From assembly GCF_014646055.1 (NCBI RefSeq), contig NZ_BMMS01000019.1, positions 62,001-126,000 of the forward strand: DNA of 64,000 nt, in the 5' to 3' direction. Position numbers and translations under genes: made by a program. The notes beneath the pieces were generated by a model that was given only the letters and a program-made list of their open reading frames with translations, ran no database searches and was not told the origin of the DNA. The DNA is from Wenjunlia tyrosinilytica. GTDB taxonomy: Bacteria; Actinomycetota; Actinomycetes; Streptomycetales; Streptomycetaceae. Below are positions 1 to 7,997 of this stretch, one piece after another (the first letter of the stretch is position 1; the number at the start of each line of letters is the position of its first letter).

Positions 1-1119
1 TACATCGCGCAGAAGGAGTGGCTGTTCGCCCCCGAGCCGCATCTGCGCCTGATCGGCGATCTGATGGAGCACTGCGCGAGCAGGATCCCGGCGTACAAGC
101 CGCTCTCGGTCTCGGGCTACCACATCCGCGAGGCGGGCTCCACGGCCGCCCAGGAGCTGGCCTACACCCTCGCCGACGGCTTCGGCTACGTGGAGCTCGG
201 GCTCAGCCGCGGCATGGACGTCGATGTCTTCGCGCCGGGCCTGTCCTTCTTCTTCGACGCCCATCTGGACTTCTTCGAGGAGATCGCCAAGTTCCGCGCC
301 GCCCGCCGGATCTGGGCCCGCTGGATGCGCGACGTCTACGGGGCGAAGACGGACAAGGCGCAGTGGCTGCGCTTCCACACCCAGACCGCCGGTGTGTCGC
401 TGACCGCCCAGCAGCCGTACAACAACGTCGTTCGCACCGCCGTCGAGGCGCTCGCGGCCGTGCTCGGCGGCACCAACTCCCTGCACACCAACGCCCTGGA
501 CGAGACCCTCGCCCTGCCCTCCGAGCAGGCGGCGGAGATCGCGCTGCGCACCCAGCAGGTGCTGATGGAGGAGACCGGCGTCATCAATGTCGCCGACCCC
601 CTCGGCGGCTCCTGGTATGTCGAGGCGCTGACCGACCGCATGGAGGCGGAGGCGGAGCGGATCTTCGACAAGATCAAGGAGATGGCCGAGCGGGCGGTGC
701 CCAACGGCGACCACCACATCGGGCCGATGACCTCCGGCATCCTGCGCGGTATCGAGGACGGCTGGTTCATGGCCGAGTCGGCCGAGGCCGCCTTCCAGTA
801 CCAGCAGGCCCTGGAGAAGGGCGACAAGAAGGTCGTGGGCGTCAACTGCCACCACGGCTCGGTCACCGGCGACCTGGAGATCCTGAGGGTCAGCCACGAG
901 GTCGAGCACGAGCAGGTGCGCGTCCTGGCCGACCGCAAGGCCCATCGCGACGACGCCAAGGTGCGCGACGCGCTGGAGGCGATGGTCCGCGCCGCCAAGG
1001 ACGGTGCCAACATGATCGAGCCGATGATGGACGCCGTCCGCGCCGAGGCGACCCTGGGCGAGATCTGCGGCGTCCTGCGCGACGAGTGGGGTGGTTACAC
1101 GGAGCCCGCGCGCTTCTGA
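1..1119 (+). CDS. icmA: Isobutyryl-CoA mutase large subunit (5'-truncated by window edge)
   Basis: Large subunit of the adenosylcobalamin-dependent mutase that interconverts isobutyryl-CoA and n-butyryl-CoA, linking valine catabolism to butyryl-CoA. The first 194 or so residues lie outside the window; 372 residues are visible, open from base 1. The segment is clearly methylmalonyl-CoA mutase-fold ([33 protein letters not shown]). The first visible residues, YIAQKEW, align with FMVRNTY of methylmalonyl-CoA mutase. The substrate-carboxylate-binding Arg is therefore Gln here, the signature separating Icm from Mcm. There is no B12-binding domain at the C-terminus, as expected for the two-subunit Icm, whose small subunit must be encoded elsewhere. 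It ends 31 bp from a convergent TetR gene. The Icm assignment rests on this one diagnostic position plus overall similarity and remembered gene order. Confidence 0.9.
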   Translation, partial: YIAQKEWLFAPEPHLRLIGDLMEHCASRIPAYKPLSVSGYHIREAGSTAAQELAYTLADGFGYVELGLSRGMDVDVFAPGLSFFFDAHLDFFEEIAKFRAARRIWARWMRDVYGAKTDKAQWLRFHTQTAGVSLTAQQPYNNVVRTAVEALAAVLGGTNSLHTNALDETLALPSEQAAEIALRTQQVLMEETGVINVADPLGGSWYVEALTDRMEAEAERIFDKIKEMAERAVPNGDHHIGPMTSGILRGIEDGWFMAESAEAAFQYQQALEKGDKKVVGVNCHHGSVTGDLEILRVSHEVEHEQVRVLADRKAHRDDAKVRDALEAMVRAAKDGANMIEPMMDAVRAEATLGEICGVLRDEWGGYTEPARF

Positions 1120-1150
1120 CGGCCCGGCGGAGTGCGCGGCCCCGCGGCGC

Positions 1151-1774
1151 TCAGGCGAGCGCCGCCAGGCCGTCCAGCAGGAGTGCGGTGAAGCGGCCTG
1201 CCCAGTCGCCGTCGACGGGCTCGCCGCTCACCAGCGTCCGGTGCACCACGGCCCCGGCGATGACATCGAAGATCAGGTCGATGGCGGCGCCGGGGTCGCT
1301 CGTGTCCGGCGGAAGCTCCCCGCGCTCCTGGGCGCGGGCCCGGCCCCTGACCACCAGTCGCTTCTGCGGCTCGACGATCGTCTCCCGGATGCGGCGGCGC
1401 AGCTCCGGATCGCGGGTGGACTCGGCCACGACCGCCATCAGCGCCGTCTTGGTCTCGGGCCGGTCCAGCAGGGCCGCGAACTGCTGCACCACGCCCTCCA
1501 CGTCCGCGCGAAGGCTTCCGAGGTCGGGCAGCTGTATCTCGTCGAGCAGCGCGGCGACGGCATCCACGACGAGTTCGTTCTTCGAGGGCCAGCGGCGGTA
1601 GAGGGTGGTCTTGGCGACCCCGGCCCGGGCCGCCACGTCACCCATCGACAGCTTGCCCCACCCCAGCTCGACGAGGGCGGCACGGGTGGCGTCCAGGATC
1701 GCCCGGTCCGCCTCCGCGCTGCGCGGCCGGCCGGCCCGTCGGAGGTATCCGTGGCCTCTGCCTGTCTGTGGCAC
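1151..1774 (-). CDS. TetR/AcrR family transcriptional regulator
   Basis: A 207-residue one-component regulator. The N-terminal TetR helix-turn-helix is at about residues 25-70 (LSMGDVAARAGVAKTTLYRR, followed by WPSKNELV). The rest is an all-helical ligand domain that I cannot assign to a ligand. The start is GTG at 1774, with AAGGTAGGG about 8 bases upstream. It converges on icmA, and its promoter faces the thioredoxin-like gene at 2055, so it may control itself and that neighbour. A 7+3+7 inverted repeat at 1879-1895, in the shared upstream region, is a good candidate operator. The target pathway is unknown. Confidence 0.9.
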   Translation of the reverse strand: MPQTGRGHGYLRRAGRPRSAEADRAILDATRAALVELGWGKLSMGDVAARAGVAKTTLYRRWPSKNELVVDAVAALLDEIQLPDLGSLRADVEGVVQQFAALLDRPETKTALMAVVAESTRDPELRRRIRETIVEPQKRLVVRGRARAQERGELPPDTSDPGAAIDLIFDVIAGAVVHRTLVSGEPVDGDWAGRFTALLLDGLAALA

Positions 1775-1878
1775 GCGCAGACCCTACCTTTCCGCCTCCG
1801 AGCCGCCATGGCCTGAAGTGAGCCAAATCACCACCGATGGCGCACGCGGGGTTGCGGAGCGCGGTCCGGCAGGTATTA

Positions 1879-1895
1879 CGCTACGGGTCGTAGCG
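1879..1895. promoter_or_regulatory. Candidate TetR operator (7-bp inverted repeat)
   Basis: CGCTACG-GGT-CGTAGCG is a perfect 7-bp inverted repeat with a 3-bp spacer. It sits 105 bp upstream of the TetR start and 160 bp upstream of the thioredoxin-like gene. Length and symmetry fit a TetR dimer site; binding is inferred only from position and shape. Confidence 0.45.
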
Positions 1896-2054
1896 AAAGA
1901 GCGCGACCACTGGCAGGACGTACGGGCCGAGGTGGGGACCAGGGCCCGGGGAACACGCACAAGAACGGGGGAACCACCGCTCGGGCACAGCACGTGTGCG
2001 GCGGTTCACGGACTCATTTCACGGGTACCGCGTCGAGGGGGGAGGATAAGACCT

Positions 2055-3032
2055 ATGCAGCCACGGAACATGTCCATGAGCGGCGTGGTCGACCTCGCCG
2101 CGGTGAAGGCGGCGGGAGAAGCCGCGCAGAAGGCCCAGGAGGCCCGCGAAGCAGCGGCCAGGGCCGGAGACCAGGGCGGCCTCCCCGGGGCCGCCGAGGG
2201 CCTGGTCTTCGATGCCTCCGAGGCCACTTTCGAGACCGACATCCTCCAGCGTTCCGCCCAGGTGCCCGTCGTCATCGACTTCTGGGCGGAGTGGTGCGGT
2301 CCCTGCAAGCAGCTCGGACCGGTCCTGGAGAAGCTCGCCTACGACTACGCGGGCCGGTTCGTCCTCGCGAAGATCGACGTCGACTCCAACCAGGCGATCG
2401 CCCAGCAGTTCGGCATCCAGGGCATCCCGGCCGTGATGGCGGTCGTCGCCGGCCAGCTCGTCCCGCTCTTCCAGGGCGCTTTGAACGAGTCGCAGGTGCG
2501 GCAGTATCTCGACCAGCTCATCCAGGTGGCCGAGCAGCAGTTCGGCATCGTCGGCACCGCCGCCCCGGCCGGTGCGGAGGACGAGCGCGCCGAGGCTCCG
2601 CCCGTTCCGCAGTCGCCGGAGGACATCGCGCTGGCCGCCGCCCACGACGCGCTCGACAAGGGCGATCTCGGCGGGGCCATCCAGGCGTACAGGAACGTGC
2701 TGGCGCAGAGCCCGGCCAACGCCGAGGCGAAGGTGGGCCTCGCCCAGGCCGAGCTGCTGAAACGCGTCCAGGAGTCGGACCCGGCGAAGATCCGTGAGGC
2801 CGCCGCGTCCGCGCCGGACGACGTGGAGGCGCAGATCGCCGCCGCCGACCTGGACATGGTGGGGGGGCACGTCGAGGACGCGCTCGGCCGCTTGGTGGAG
2901 GCTGTGCGCCGGACGTTCGGCGAGGACCGCGACAAGGCCCGGCTGCACCTGCTGGAGCTCTTCGAGGTCCTCGGGGCGGACGATCCGCGCGTCGTGCAGG
3001 CCAGGGGGGCGCTCGCCCGAGTGCTCTTCTGA
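2055..3032 (+). CDS. Thioredoxin-fold protein with C-terminal TPR-like region (YbbN/CnoX-like)
   Basis: A 325-residue cytoplasmic protein. After an Ala/Glu-rich N-terminus, a thioredoxin domain spans about residues 50-160 with the redox motif W-C-G-P-C at 80-84 and the cis-proline segment GIQGIPAV. A helical, TPR-like region follows (about 195-325; AAHDALDKGDLGGAIQAYRN). This thioredoxin plus TPR layout is that of YbbN/CnoX, holdases that protect proteins from oxidation and pass clients to chaperonins. Unlike E. coli CnoX, the CGPC pair is complete, so oxidoreductase activity is possible. The start is ATG 2055 behind GGGGAGGA; the open frame continues upstream but without a better site. A strong hairpin at 3100-3136 ends the transcript. 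Confidence 0.88.
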   Translation: MQPRNMSMSGVVDLAAVKAAGEAAQKAQEAREAAARAGDQGGLPGAAEGLVFDASEATFETDILQRSAQVPVVIDFWAEWCGPCKQLGPVLEKLAYDYAGRFVLAKIDVDSNQAIAQQFGIQGIPAVMAVVAGQLVPLFQGALNESQVRQYLDQLIQVAEQQFGIVGTAAPAGAEDERAEAPPVPQSPEDIALAAAHDALDKGDLGGAIQAYRNVLAQSPANAEAKVGLAQAELLKRVQESDPAKIREAAASAPDDVEAQIAAADLDMVGGHVEDALGRLVEAVRRTFGEDRDKARLHLLELFEVLGADDPRVVQARGALARVLF

Positions 3033-3099
3033 TCACGCGCGCCCTCCAGGCGCCGTAGCACGCGCACCGGCTGACGATTTGTCGGCTTGCTGATCCATG

Positions 3100-3136
3100 A
3101 CTCCCCGCTTTACCAAAACTTGGCAAAGCGGGGAGT
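3100..3136 (+). terminator. Hairpin terminator after thioredoxin-like gene
   Basis: A perfect 12-bp stem, ACTCCCCGCTTT paired with AAAGCGGGGAGT, around a 13-nt loop, 68 bp past the stop codon. There is no U-tract, which is usual in Streptomyces. Confidence 0.8.
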
Positions 3137-3156
3137 TGGCTACCCTCGGTGAAATG

Positions 3157-3186
3157 CCCGCCTGTCTTCGTGTCGATGCAGGCGGG
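3157..3186. terminator. Second hairpin
   Basis: CCCGCCTG (3157-3164) pairs with CAGGCGGG (3179-3186), an 8-bp stem with a 14-nt loop directly behind the main terminator. It is followed by an ATTGTCGTTTTTC stretch. It may be a back-up terminator or a leader structure. Confidence 0.5.
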
Positions 3187-3267
3187 ATTGTCGTTTTTCC
3201 TGACGGCTTCCTTACGCACTCTGCGTGTTCGCCGTTGTTTACGTGACCATGGTTTCGCCATCGCGCC

Positions 3268-3283
3268 GTTACTCGCTAGTAAC
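3268..3283. promoter_or_regulatory. Palindrome GTTACT-N4-AGTAAC
   Basis: GTTACTCGCTAGTAAC has 6-bp arms and a 4-bp centre, in the only long upstream region of the DUF6230/DUF6114 cassette. The shape fits a dimeric repressor or activator site. I do not know the cognate regulator. Confidence 0.4.
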
Positions 3284-3704
3284 GAACCACTTGTGCGCCC
3301 GCTCTCGATGGACCACGATCGGCCAAGCTCGGTCCATTCCTCCAGCCCGACAGCCACTCGGTGCTGTGGCGGGTGGGTCCCCACCGGGCCGGACGACGGC
3401 GCCGTCGCCGTCCGCGGACAGGGGGGTCCCCGCTGACCTAGCAGGGCCTGTCCGGCAAGGTTGCGCGAGAGCGTGGCCAGTGGTTGTCGCTCGGGGGTGA
3501 TCGCCGATGCCGCCGGTCTCACCGTCCGCGTTTCCGCGGAGGGTTAGGGCTGGGGTCAGTGCCGGAAAAGGCGCTGTGCCGCCACGCCGTGACCGGTGGG
3601 AGCCGACGGCGCTCTCCTTCCCGAGGACGTAGCACTTCTCCCATCCCAGGCCCGTCCGCACCAGCGGCGCAGCCGGAGATGTACGTCCGAGAAGGAGGAA
3701 AGTC

Positions 3705-4319
3705 ATGATGTCCCAGGCTCGTGGCCGCACCAGATGGAAGCGGTTTGCGGTAGTCATGGTGCCGAGTGTGGCCGCGACCGCCGCGATAGGCGTCGCGCTC
3801 GGTCAGGGTGCGCTCGCCGCGTCGTTCAGCGTCTCCGGCCAGCAGTTCAAGGTGACCGCCGACACGCTCGACGGCACCGGTTTCAGCCAGTACGGCGCCA
3901 TCGACTCCGGTAAGTCCGGTGCGCACCCGGTTGCGGTGGTCGGCCTCGACCACGCGAACATCAGCAACCTGTGCCAGTCGGTCGTCGTCCCCGTTCCGGT
4001 CTTCGGCGACATCTCGCTGAAGCTCACCGCGGGTACCGGCGCGAAGAAGGTGGAGGCCGACAACCTCTACATCGACGCCGACGACCTCAGCGCGAACGCG
4101 ACGTTCCACAAGATCGACATCGGTGTCTCGGTCGACGACCTCTCCAAGGGTCCGAAGCCGTCGAAGGGCGACAAGGTCCTGCCGGACTCCTTCGCCCAGC
4201 AGGCCGAGTCCGTCCACTTCGAGGACGTCAAGCAGCGTGCGTGGGCGACCACCGCGGGCACCTTCAAGCTGAGCGGTCTCGGCATGAAGGTGGAAAAGGG
4301 CAAGCACGAGTGCTACTGA
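3705..4319 (+). CDS. DUF6230 family exported protein
   Basis: A 204-residue protein of the DUF6230 family, often mislabelled 'cholesterol esterase' in Streptomyces genomes. No esterase motif (GxSxG) is visible. An uncleaved or cleaved N-terminal signal segment runs about 12-38 (RFAVVMVPSVAATAAIGVAL). The rest is beta-rich with an acidic, Lys-rich character and two Cys (NLCQSV; C-terminal HECY). Start ATG 3705 or the adjacent ATG 3708, behind AGGAGG. It is first in a three-gene cassette with a DUF6114 membrane protein and a Pro-rich exported protein. Its function is unknown; context suggests an envelope role. Confidence 0.85.
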   Translation: MMSQARGRTRWKRFAVVMVPSVAATAAIGVALGQGALAASFSVSGQQFKVTADTLDGTGFSQYGAIDSGKSGAHPVAVVGLDHANISNLCQSVVVPVPVFGDISLKLTAGTGAKKVEADNLYIDADDLSANATFHKIDIGVSVDDLSKGPKPSKGDKVLPDSFAQQAESVHFEDVKQRAWATTAGTFKLSGLGMKVEKGKHECY

Positions 4320-4511
4320 GCACTGCCCCGCCCTTGACGCGCTGAACGGTGCGCGGGGACGGGGCCGTCCACGGACCACCGCGGACGCTCCGTCCCCGCC
4401 ACCGGCCGAGCCGCCCCGCCCCGCGCGCGCCCAAGAGACCCTCCTGACCGGTGCCGGGCCAGGAGGGACCGCTCAAGAACCACCGAACGACCAGTCCAGG
4501 GAGCTGCCGAG

Positions 4512-5060
4512 ATGAGTGCCGAGTCGCGACGACGGCCGACCGAAGGTGGATTCGGCCGAGCGCGCGTTTCTTTCCGGAACTGGCGCGGCCAACGCCCATT
4601 CTGGGGTGGTCTGCTGACACTGCTCGCCGGACTGCCGATCGCCTACTTCCCGTACGCCAACCTCTCGCTCGGCTCGCTCACCGTGCGGATGGCCACGACG
4701 GCCGGTGCCGGTTCGCTGATCATCGGCGTCCTGCTCATGGTGCTGGGTCTGACCATGTGGTTCCAGCCGATGTCGAGGGTCTTCGCCGGTGTCGCGGCGA
4801 TCCTGCTGTCCCTGGTCTCGCTGGTGGTGTCCAACTTCGGCGGATTCGTCATCGGCTTCCTGCTGGGGCTGATCGGCGGCGGGCTCGGTATCTCCTGGGT
4901 GGCCGGAGAGGTAGTGGAGGACGGCGACGACGGCGACCCGGCCACGCGCCCGGGCCCCGCACCCGACGCGGGCGGCGAGCCGGCGGCTGCCCCGGCGCAG
5001 CCGGTGAGCGCGGGTTCCACCGACCAGCCGACGAACGGGAGGGACCACCGTGCCGGGTGA
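4512..5060 (+). CDS. DUF6114 integral membrane protein
   Basis: A 182-residue protein with four hydrophobic helices between about residues 35 and 140 (GGLLTLLAGLPIAYFPYANL; LIIGVLLMVLGLTMWF; VFAGVAAILLSLVSLVVSNF; VIGFLLGLIGGGLGISWV). A charged, Pro/Ala-rich cytoplasmic or extracellular tail follows. It is recognised as DUF6114, which usually sits next to DUF6230 genes. Start ATG 4512 follows GGGAGCTGCCGAG. The last 11 bases overlap the start of the next gene, so the two are translationally coupled. Role unknown. Confidence 0.85.
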   Translation: MSAESRRRPTEGGFGRARVSFRNWRGQRPFWGGLLTLLAGLPIAYFPYANLSLGSLTVRMATTAGAGSLIIGVLLMVLGLTMWFQPMSRVFAGVAAILLSLVSLVVSNFGGFVIGFLLGLIGGGLGISWVAGEVVEDGDDGDPATRPGPAPDAGGEPAAAPAQPVSAGSTDQPTNGRDHRAG

Positions 5061-6381
5061 CCAGGCTCAGGACGTGACTCACGTCCAGAACCGGCCCACA
5101 ACGGGACCACGCCACGCAGCCCCGAAGAAAGCCCTGCTGACCCGGCTCCAGATACCGGCCGGCAAGGCCATAGCGATCGCGGCGATGCCGACCGCCGTGC
5201 TGATGGGCATGGGGCTCACCCCGCGGCTCGCCCAGGCGGACGAGACTCCCGGCAAGAACTCCTTCAAGCCCGGTCCGTGCGTGACCGCGTCCGACTCCCC
5301 CTCCCCCTCGGCGCAGGCCAAGGACGCGAAGGACGGCAAGGACGCCGAGAGCACCAAGGACTCGAACGACGGCAAGGGCGGCGCCAGCGCGTCCCCCTCG
5401 CACTCCTCGAAGCCCGGCAAGTCCCCCACGCACTCCCCGAAGCCCGGCAAGTCCCCCACGTCCGTGGACCCCTCGGCCGACGGCCCCGGCGACGACAACT
5501 CCAAGCCGGAGCCGAAGCCCTCGCAGAGCACCACCCCCGCTCCGCAGGAGTCCGAGCACGGCGGCATCCTGGACCCGATCCTGGATCCGCTCGGGGACAT
5601 CCTCACCGGCGGTCACAGCGACGACGGCGCCAAGCCGGAGCCGAGCGACTCCGCCACGCCCACACCGTCCGCGACCCCGTCCAAGCCGGGCTCCGAGGGC
5701 AAGCCGGGCGGCGGCGGGGACGGCGGGACCACGGGCCCGAAGGCCGACGCGACCAAGCCGAGCGACGACGCCGACAAGCCCGGCGGCAGCGACGACGACG
5801 CGCCGGGCAAGCCCAGGCCCAAGAACAGTGCCTCGCCCTCGCCGAGCGCGAGCGCGAGCCCGAGCGAAGACGCCTCGCCCACCCCGGACCCGGACGGCAA
5901 GACGCCGTACCCGTGCCCGGAGGAGGGCCACGTCAAGGGCGACAACGAGCAGACCCCGAACATCCTGCCCAAGGACCCCTGGACGCTCAAGGCCAGCCGG
6001 CTCGGACTGCACGGCCTCAAGTACGACGGCGTGGTGAATGTGAGGACTTCGGCGGGCACCACCAAGCAGGCACTGAAGTTCCGTGCCTCCGGGATCGACA
6101 TCGGCGACCTGCACCAGCTGGTCGACGGGCCCCTCGGCGTCACCATGCACATCGAGGCCCGGTCGGGCAGCACCTCCACCATCCGCGGTGGCGAGGTGAC
6201 GATGTACACGGAGAAGCTGTCGGGCAAGCTGCTCGGGATCATCCCGATCACCTTCACCCCGGAGTCGCCTCCGCCGCTGACGCTGCCGGAGCTGTTCTTC
6301 ACGGACGTCACGGTGGTCCAGGCGGGCCAGTTCGGTGGCAACCTCACCGTCCCCGGGCTGCACGGCTACTCGACCAAGTAG
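5050..6381 (+). CDS. Exported Pro/Ser/Lys-rich protein with conserved C-terminal domain
   Basis: A 443-residue protein starting at GTG 5050 behind GGGAGGGACC, inside the end of the DUF6114 gene. An N-terminal hydrophobic segment (about 37-60: GKAIAIAAMPTAVLMGMGL, then LAQA) looks like a signal peptide or anchor. Residues 65-310 are low-complexity, with tandem KPGKSPT units and many Ser-Pro, Asp and Lys residues, a likely extended wall-spanning stalk. The last 130 residues form a globular beta-rich domain. Its end (PELFFTDVTVVQAGQF, then LTVPGLHGY) resembles the end of the DUF6230 protein encoded two genes upstream. There is no LPxTG signal. I do not recognise a named family. Confidence 0.75.
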   Translation: MPGDQAQDVTHVQNRPTTGPRHAAPKKALLTRLQIPAGKAIAIAAMPTAVLMGMGLTPRLAQADETPGKNSFKPGPCVTASDSPSPSAQAKDAKDGKDAESTKDSNDGKGGASASPSHSSKPGKSPTHSPKPGKSPTSVDPSADGPGDDNSKPEPKPSQSTTPAPQESEHGGILDPILDPLGDILTGGHSDDGAKPEPSDSATPTPSATPSKPGSEGKPGGGGDGGTTGPKADATKPSDDADKPGGSDDDAPGKPRPKNSASPSPSASASPSEDASPTPDPDGKTPYPCPEEGHVKGDNEQTPNILPKDPWTLKASRLGLHGLKYDGVVNVRTSAGTTKQALKFRASGIDIGDLHQLVDGPLGVTMHIEARSGSTSTIRGGEVTMYTEKLSGKLLGIIPITFTPESPPPLTLPELFFTDVTVVQAGQFGGNLTVPGLHGYSTK

Positions 6382-6425
6382 CGCGCGACCGAGCGGTCCG
6401 CAGCGTTCGGGAGAGCAACGCACAG

Positions 6426-6472
6426 CGCGGCGAAGGGCGCCCCTTCCCACGGGAGGGGCGCCCTTCGCCGCG
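6426..6472. terminator. Bidirectional terminator between envelope cassette and pyk
   Basis: A near-perfect hairpin of about 20 bp. CGCGGCGAAGGGCGCCCC (6426-6443) pairs with GGGGCGCCCTTCGCCGCG (6455-6472), lying between convergent genes. Confidence 0.85.
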
Positions 6473-6484
6473 CGGGTGAGCCGC

Positions 6485-7915
6485 TTACGGCTGCTCGTTG
6501 GCGCCGAGGTGGTGCACCCGGACCATGTTGGTGGTGCCGGGGACACCGGGCGGGGAGCCGGCCGTGATGATGACGGTGTCGCCCTCGGTGAACTGCGGGA
6601 GCTTGAGCATCGCCAGGTCGACCTGCGTGACCATGTCGTCGGTGTTCTCGATGAACGGCACGACGGACGCCTCGACACCCCAGCTGAGCGCCAGCTGGTT
6701 CTGCGTGGACTCGTCGGTGGTGTACGCGATGATCGGGATCGGGGAGCGGTAGCGCGACAGGCGGCGTGCGGTGTCACCCGACTGGGTGAAGGCGACCAGC
6801 GCCTTGGCGTTGAGGTAGTCACCGATCTCGGCGGCGGCGCGGGCGACCGATCCGCCCTGGGTGCGCGGCTTCTTGCCCGGGACGAGCGGCTGGAGGCCGC
6901 GGGAGAGCAGCTCCTCCTCGGCGGCGGAGACGATCTTGGACATCGTCTTGACCGTCTCGATCGGGTACTTGCCCACCGAGGACTCGGCCGAGAGCATCAC
7001 GGCGTCGGCGCCGTCGAGGATCGCGTTGGCCACGTCGGAGGCCTCGGCGCGGGTGGGCCGCGAAGAGTTGATCATCGACTCCATCATCTGGGTGGCGACG
7101 ATCACCGGCTTGGCGTTGCGGCGGCACAGCTCCACCAGGCGCTTCTGGACGACCGGCACCTTCTCGAGCGGGTACTCCACCGCGAGGTCGCCGCGCGCCA
7201 CCATGACGGCGTCGAACGCGTCCACGACCTCCTTCATGTTCTCCACGGCCTGCGGCTTCTCGACCTTGGCGATGACGGGGACACGGCGCCCCTCCTCGTC
7301 CATGATCCGGTGGACGTCCTTGATGTCCTTGGCGTCCCGGACGAAGGACAGCGCGACCATGTCGGCACCCAGCCGCAGGCCGAATCGCAGGTCCTCGATG
7401 TCCTTCTCGGACAGGGCCGGGACGTTCACCGCGACACCGGGCAGGTTGATGCCCTTGTGGTCGGAGACGACCCCGCCCTCGATGACGATCGTGTGCACAC
7501 GCGGTCCGTCGACCTCGGTGACCTCGAGGCAGACGGCTCCGTCGTTGATGAGGATCCGCTCGCCCTTGGTGACGTCGCCGGGCAGACCCTTGTAGGTCGT
7601 GCCGCAGATGTGCTTGTTGCCCTCGACGTCCTCGGTGGTGACGGTGAACTCGTCACCGCGTTCGAGCTCCACCGGGCCGTCGGCGAACGTCTCCAGGCGG
7701 ATCTTCGGGCCCTGGAGGTCGACGAGGACGCCGATCGGGCGGCCCACGGCCTCCGACGCCTCCCGCACGCGGTGGTACCGCTCCTCGTGCTCCGGGTGGG
7801 AGCCGTGGCTCATGTTGAAGCGGGCCACGTTCATGCCTGATTCGATCAGCAGCTTCAACTGTTCGAGGCTGTCGACGGCAGGGCCCAGGGTGCAGACGAT
7901 TTTCGAGCGGCGCAT
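6485..7915 (-). CDS. pyk: Pyruvate kinase
   Basis: A 476-residue pyruvate kinase: phosphoenolpyruvate plus ADP gives pyruvate plus ATP, the last glycolytic step, in the cytoplasm. Seen are the N-terminal RRSKIVCTLGPA, GMNVARFNMSHG, VARGDLAVE, the active-site region IAKVEKPQAVENM, the ADP/Mg region ATQMMESMINSSRPTRAE, and the allosteric C-terminal domain. I chose ATG 7915 because AGGA lies 8 bases upstream and the product begins MRRSKIV as in relatives; an ATG 18 bases further out has no ribosome binding site. It is third in a pta-ackA-pyk run (82-bp gap from ackA), placing pyruvate formation beside acetate metabolism. Confidence 0.95.
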   Translation of the reverse strand: MRRSKIVCTLGPAVDSLEQLKLLIESGMNVARFNMSHGSHPEHEERYHRVREASEAVGRPIGVLVDLQGPKIRLETFADGPVELERGDEFTVTTEDVEGNKHICGTTYKGLPGDVTKGERILINDGAVCLEVTEVDGPRVHTIVIEGGVVSDHKGINLPGVAVNVPALSEKDIEDLRFGLRLGADMVALSFVRDAKDIKDVHRIMDEEGRRVPVIAKVEKPQAVENMKEVVDAFDAVMVARGDLAVEYPLEKVPVVQKRLVELCRRNAKPVIVATQMMESMINSSRPTRAEASDVANAILDGADAVMLSAESSVGKYPIETVKTMSKIVSAAEEELLSRGLQPLVPGKKPRTQGGSVARAAAEIGDYLNAKALVAFTQSGDTARRLSRYRSPIPIIAYTTDESTQNQLALSWGVEASVVPFIENTDDMVTQVDLAMLKLPQFTEGDTVIITAGSPPGVPGTTNMVRVHHLGANEQP

Positions 7916-7997
7916 GAATGTGATCCTATCCACATGATTTTACTGACAGAAACTGACGTTATGTGACCAGAGGGTGACGCTTGGGGGGTGTCGGCGG

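Larger units (their letters stand above)
3033..3704. other. 672-bp intergenic region: terminator, second hairpin, palindrome; no credible gene
   Basis: Contains the hairpins at 3100-3136 and 3157-3186, then the inverted repeat at 3268-3283. It ends with the ribosome binding site AGGAGG serving the DUF6230 gene at 3705. Short open frames (for example 95 codons from 3149) lack codon bias, a ribosome binding site and recognisable sequence. The long distance from the palindrome to 3705 suggests a long leader for the envelope cassette. Confidence 0.7.

Noticed and set aside
3149..3436. A 95-codon frame after the thioredoxin terminator
   Set aside because: It starts within hairpin sequence, lacks a ribosome binding site and resembles no protein.
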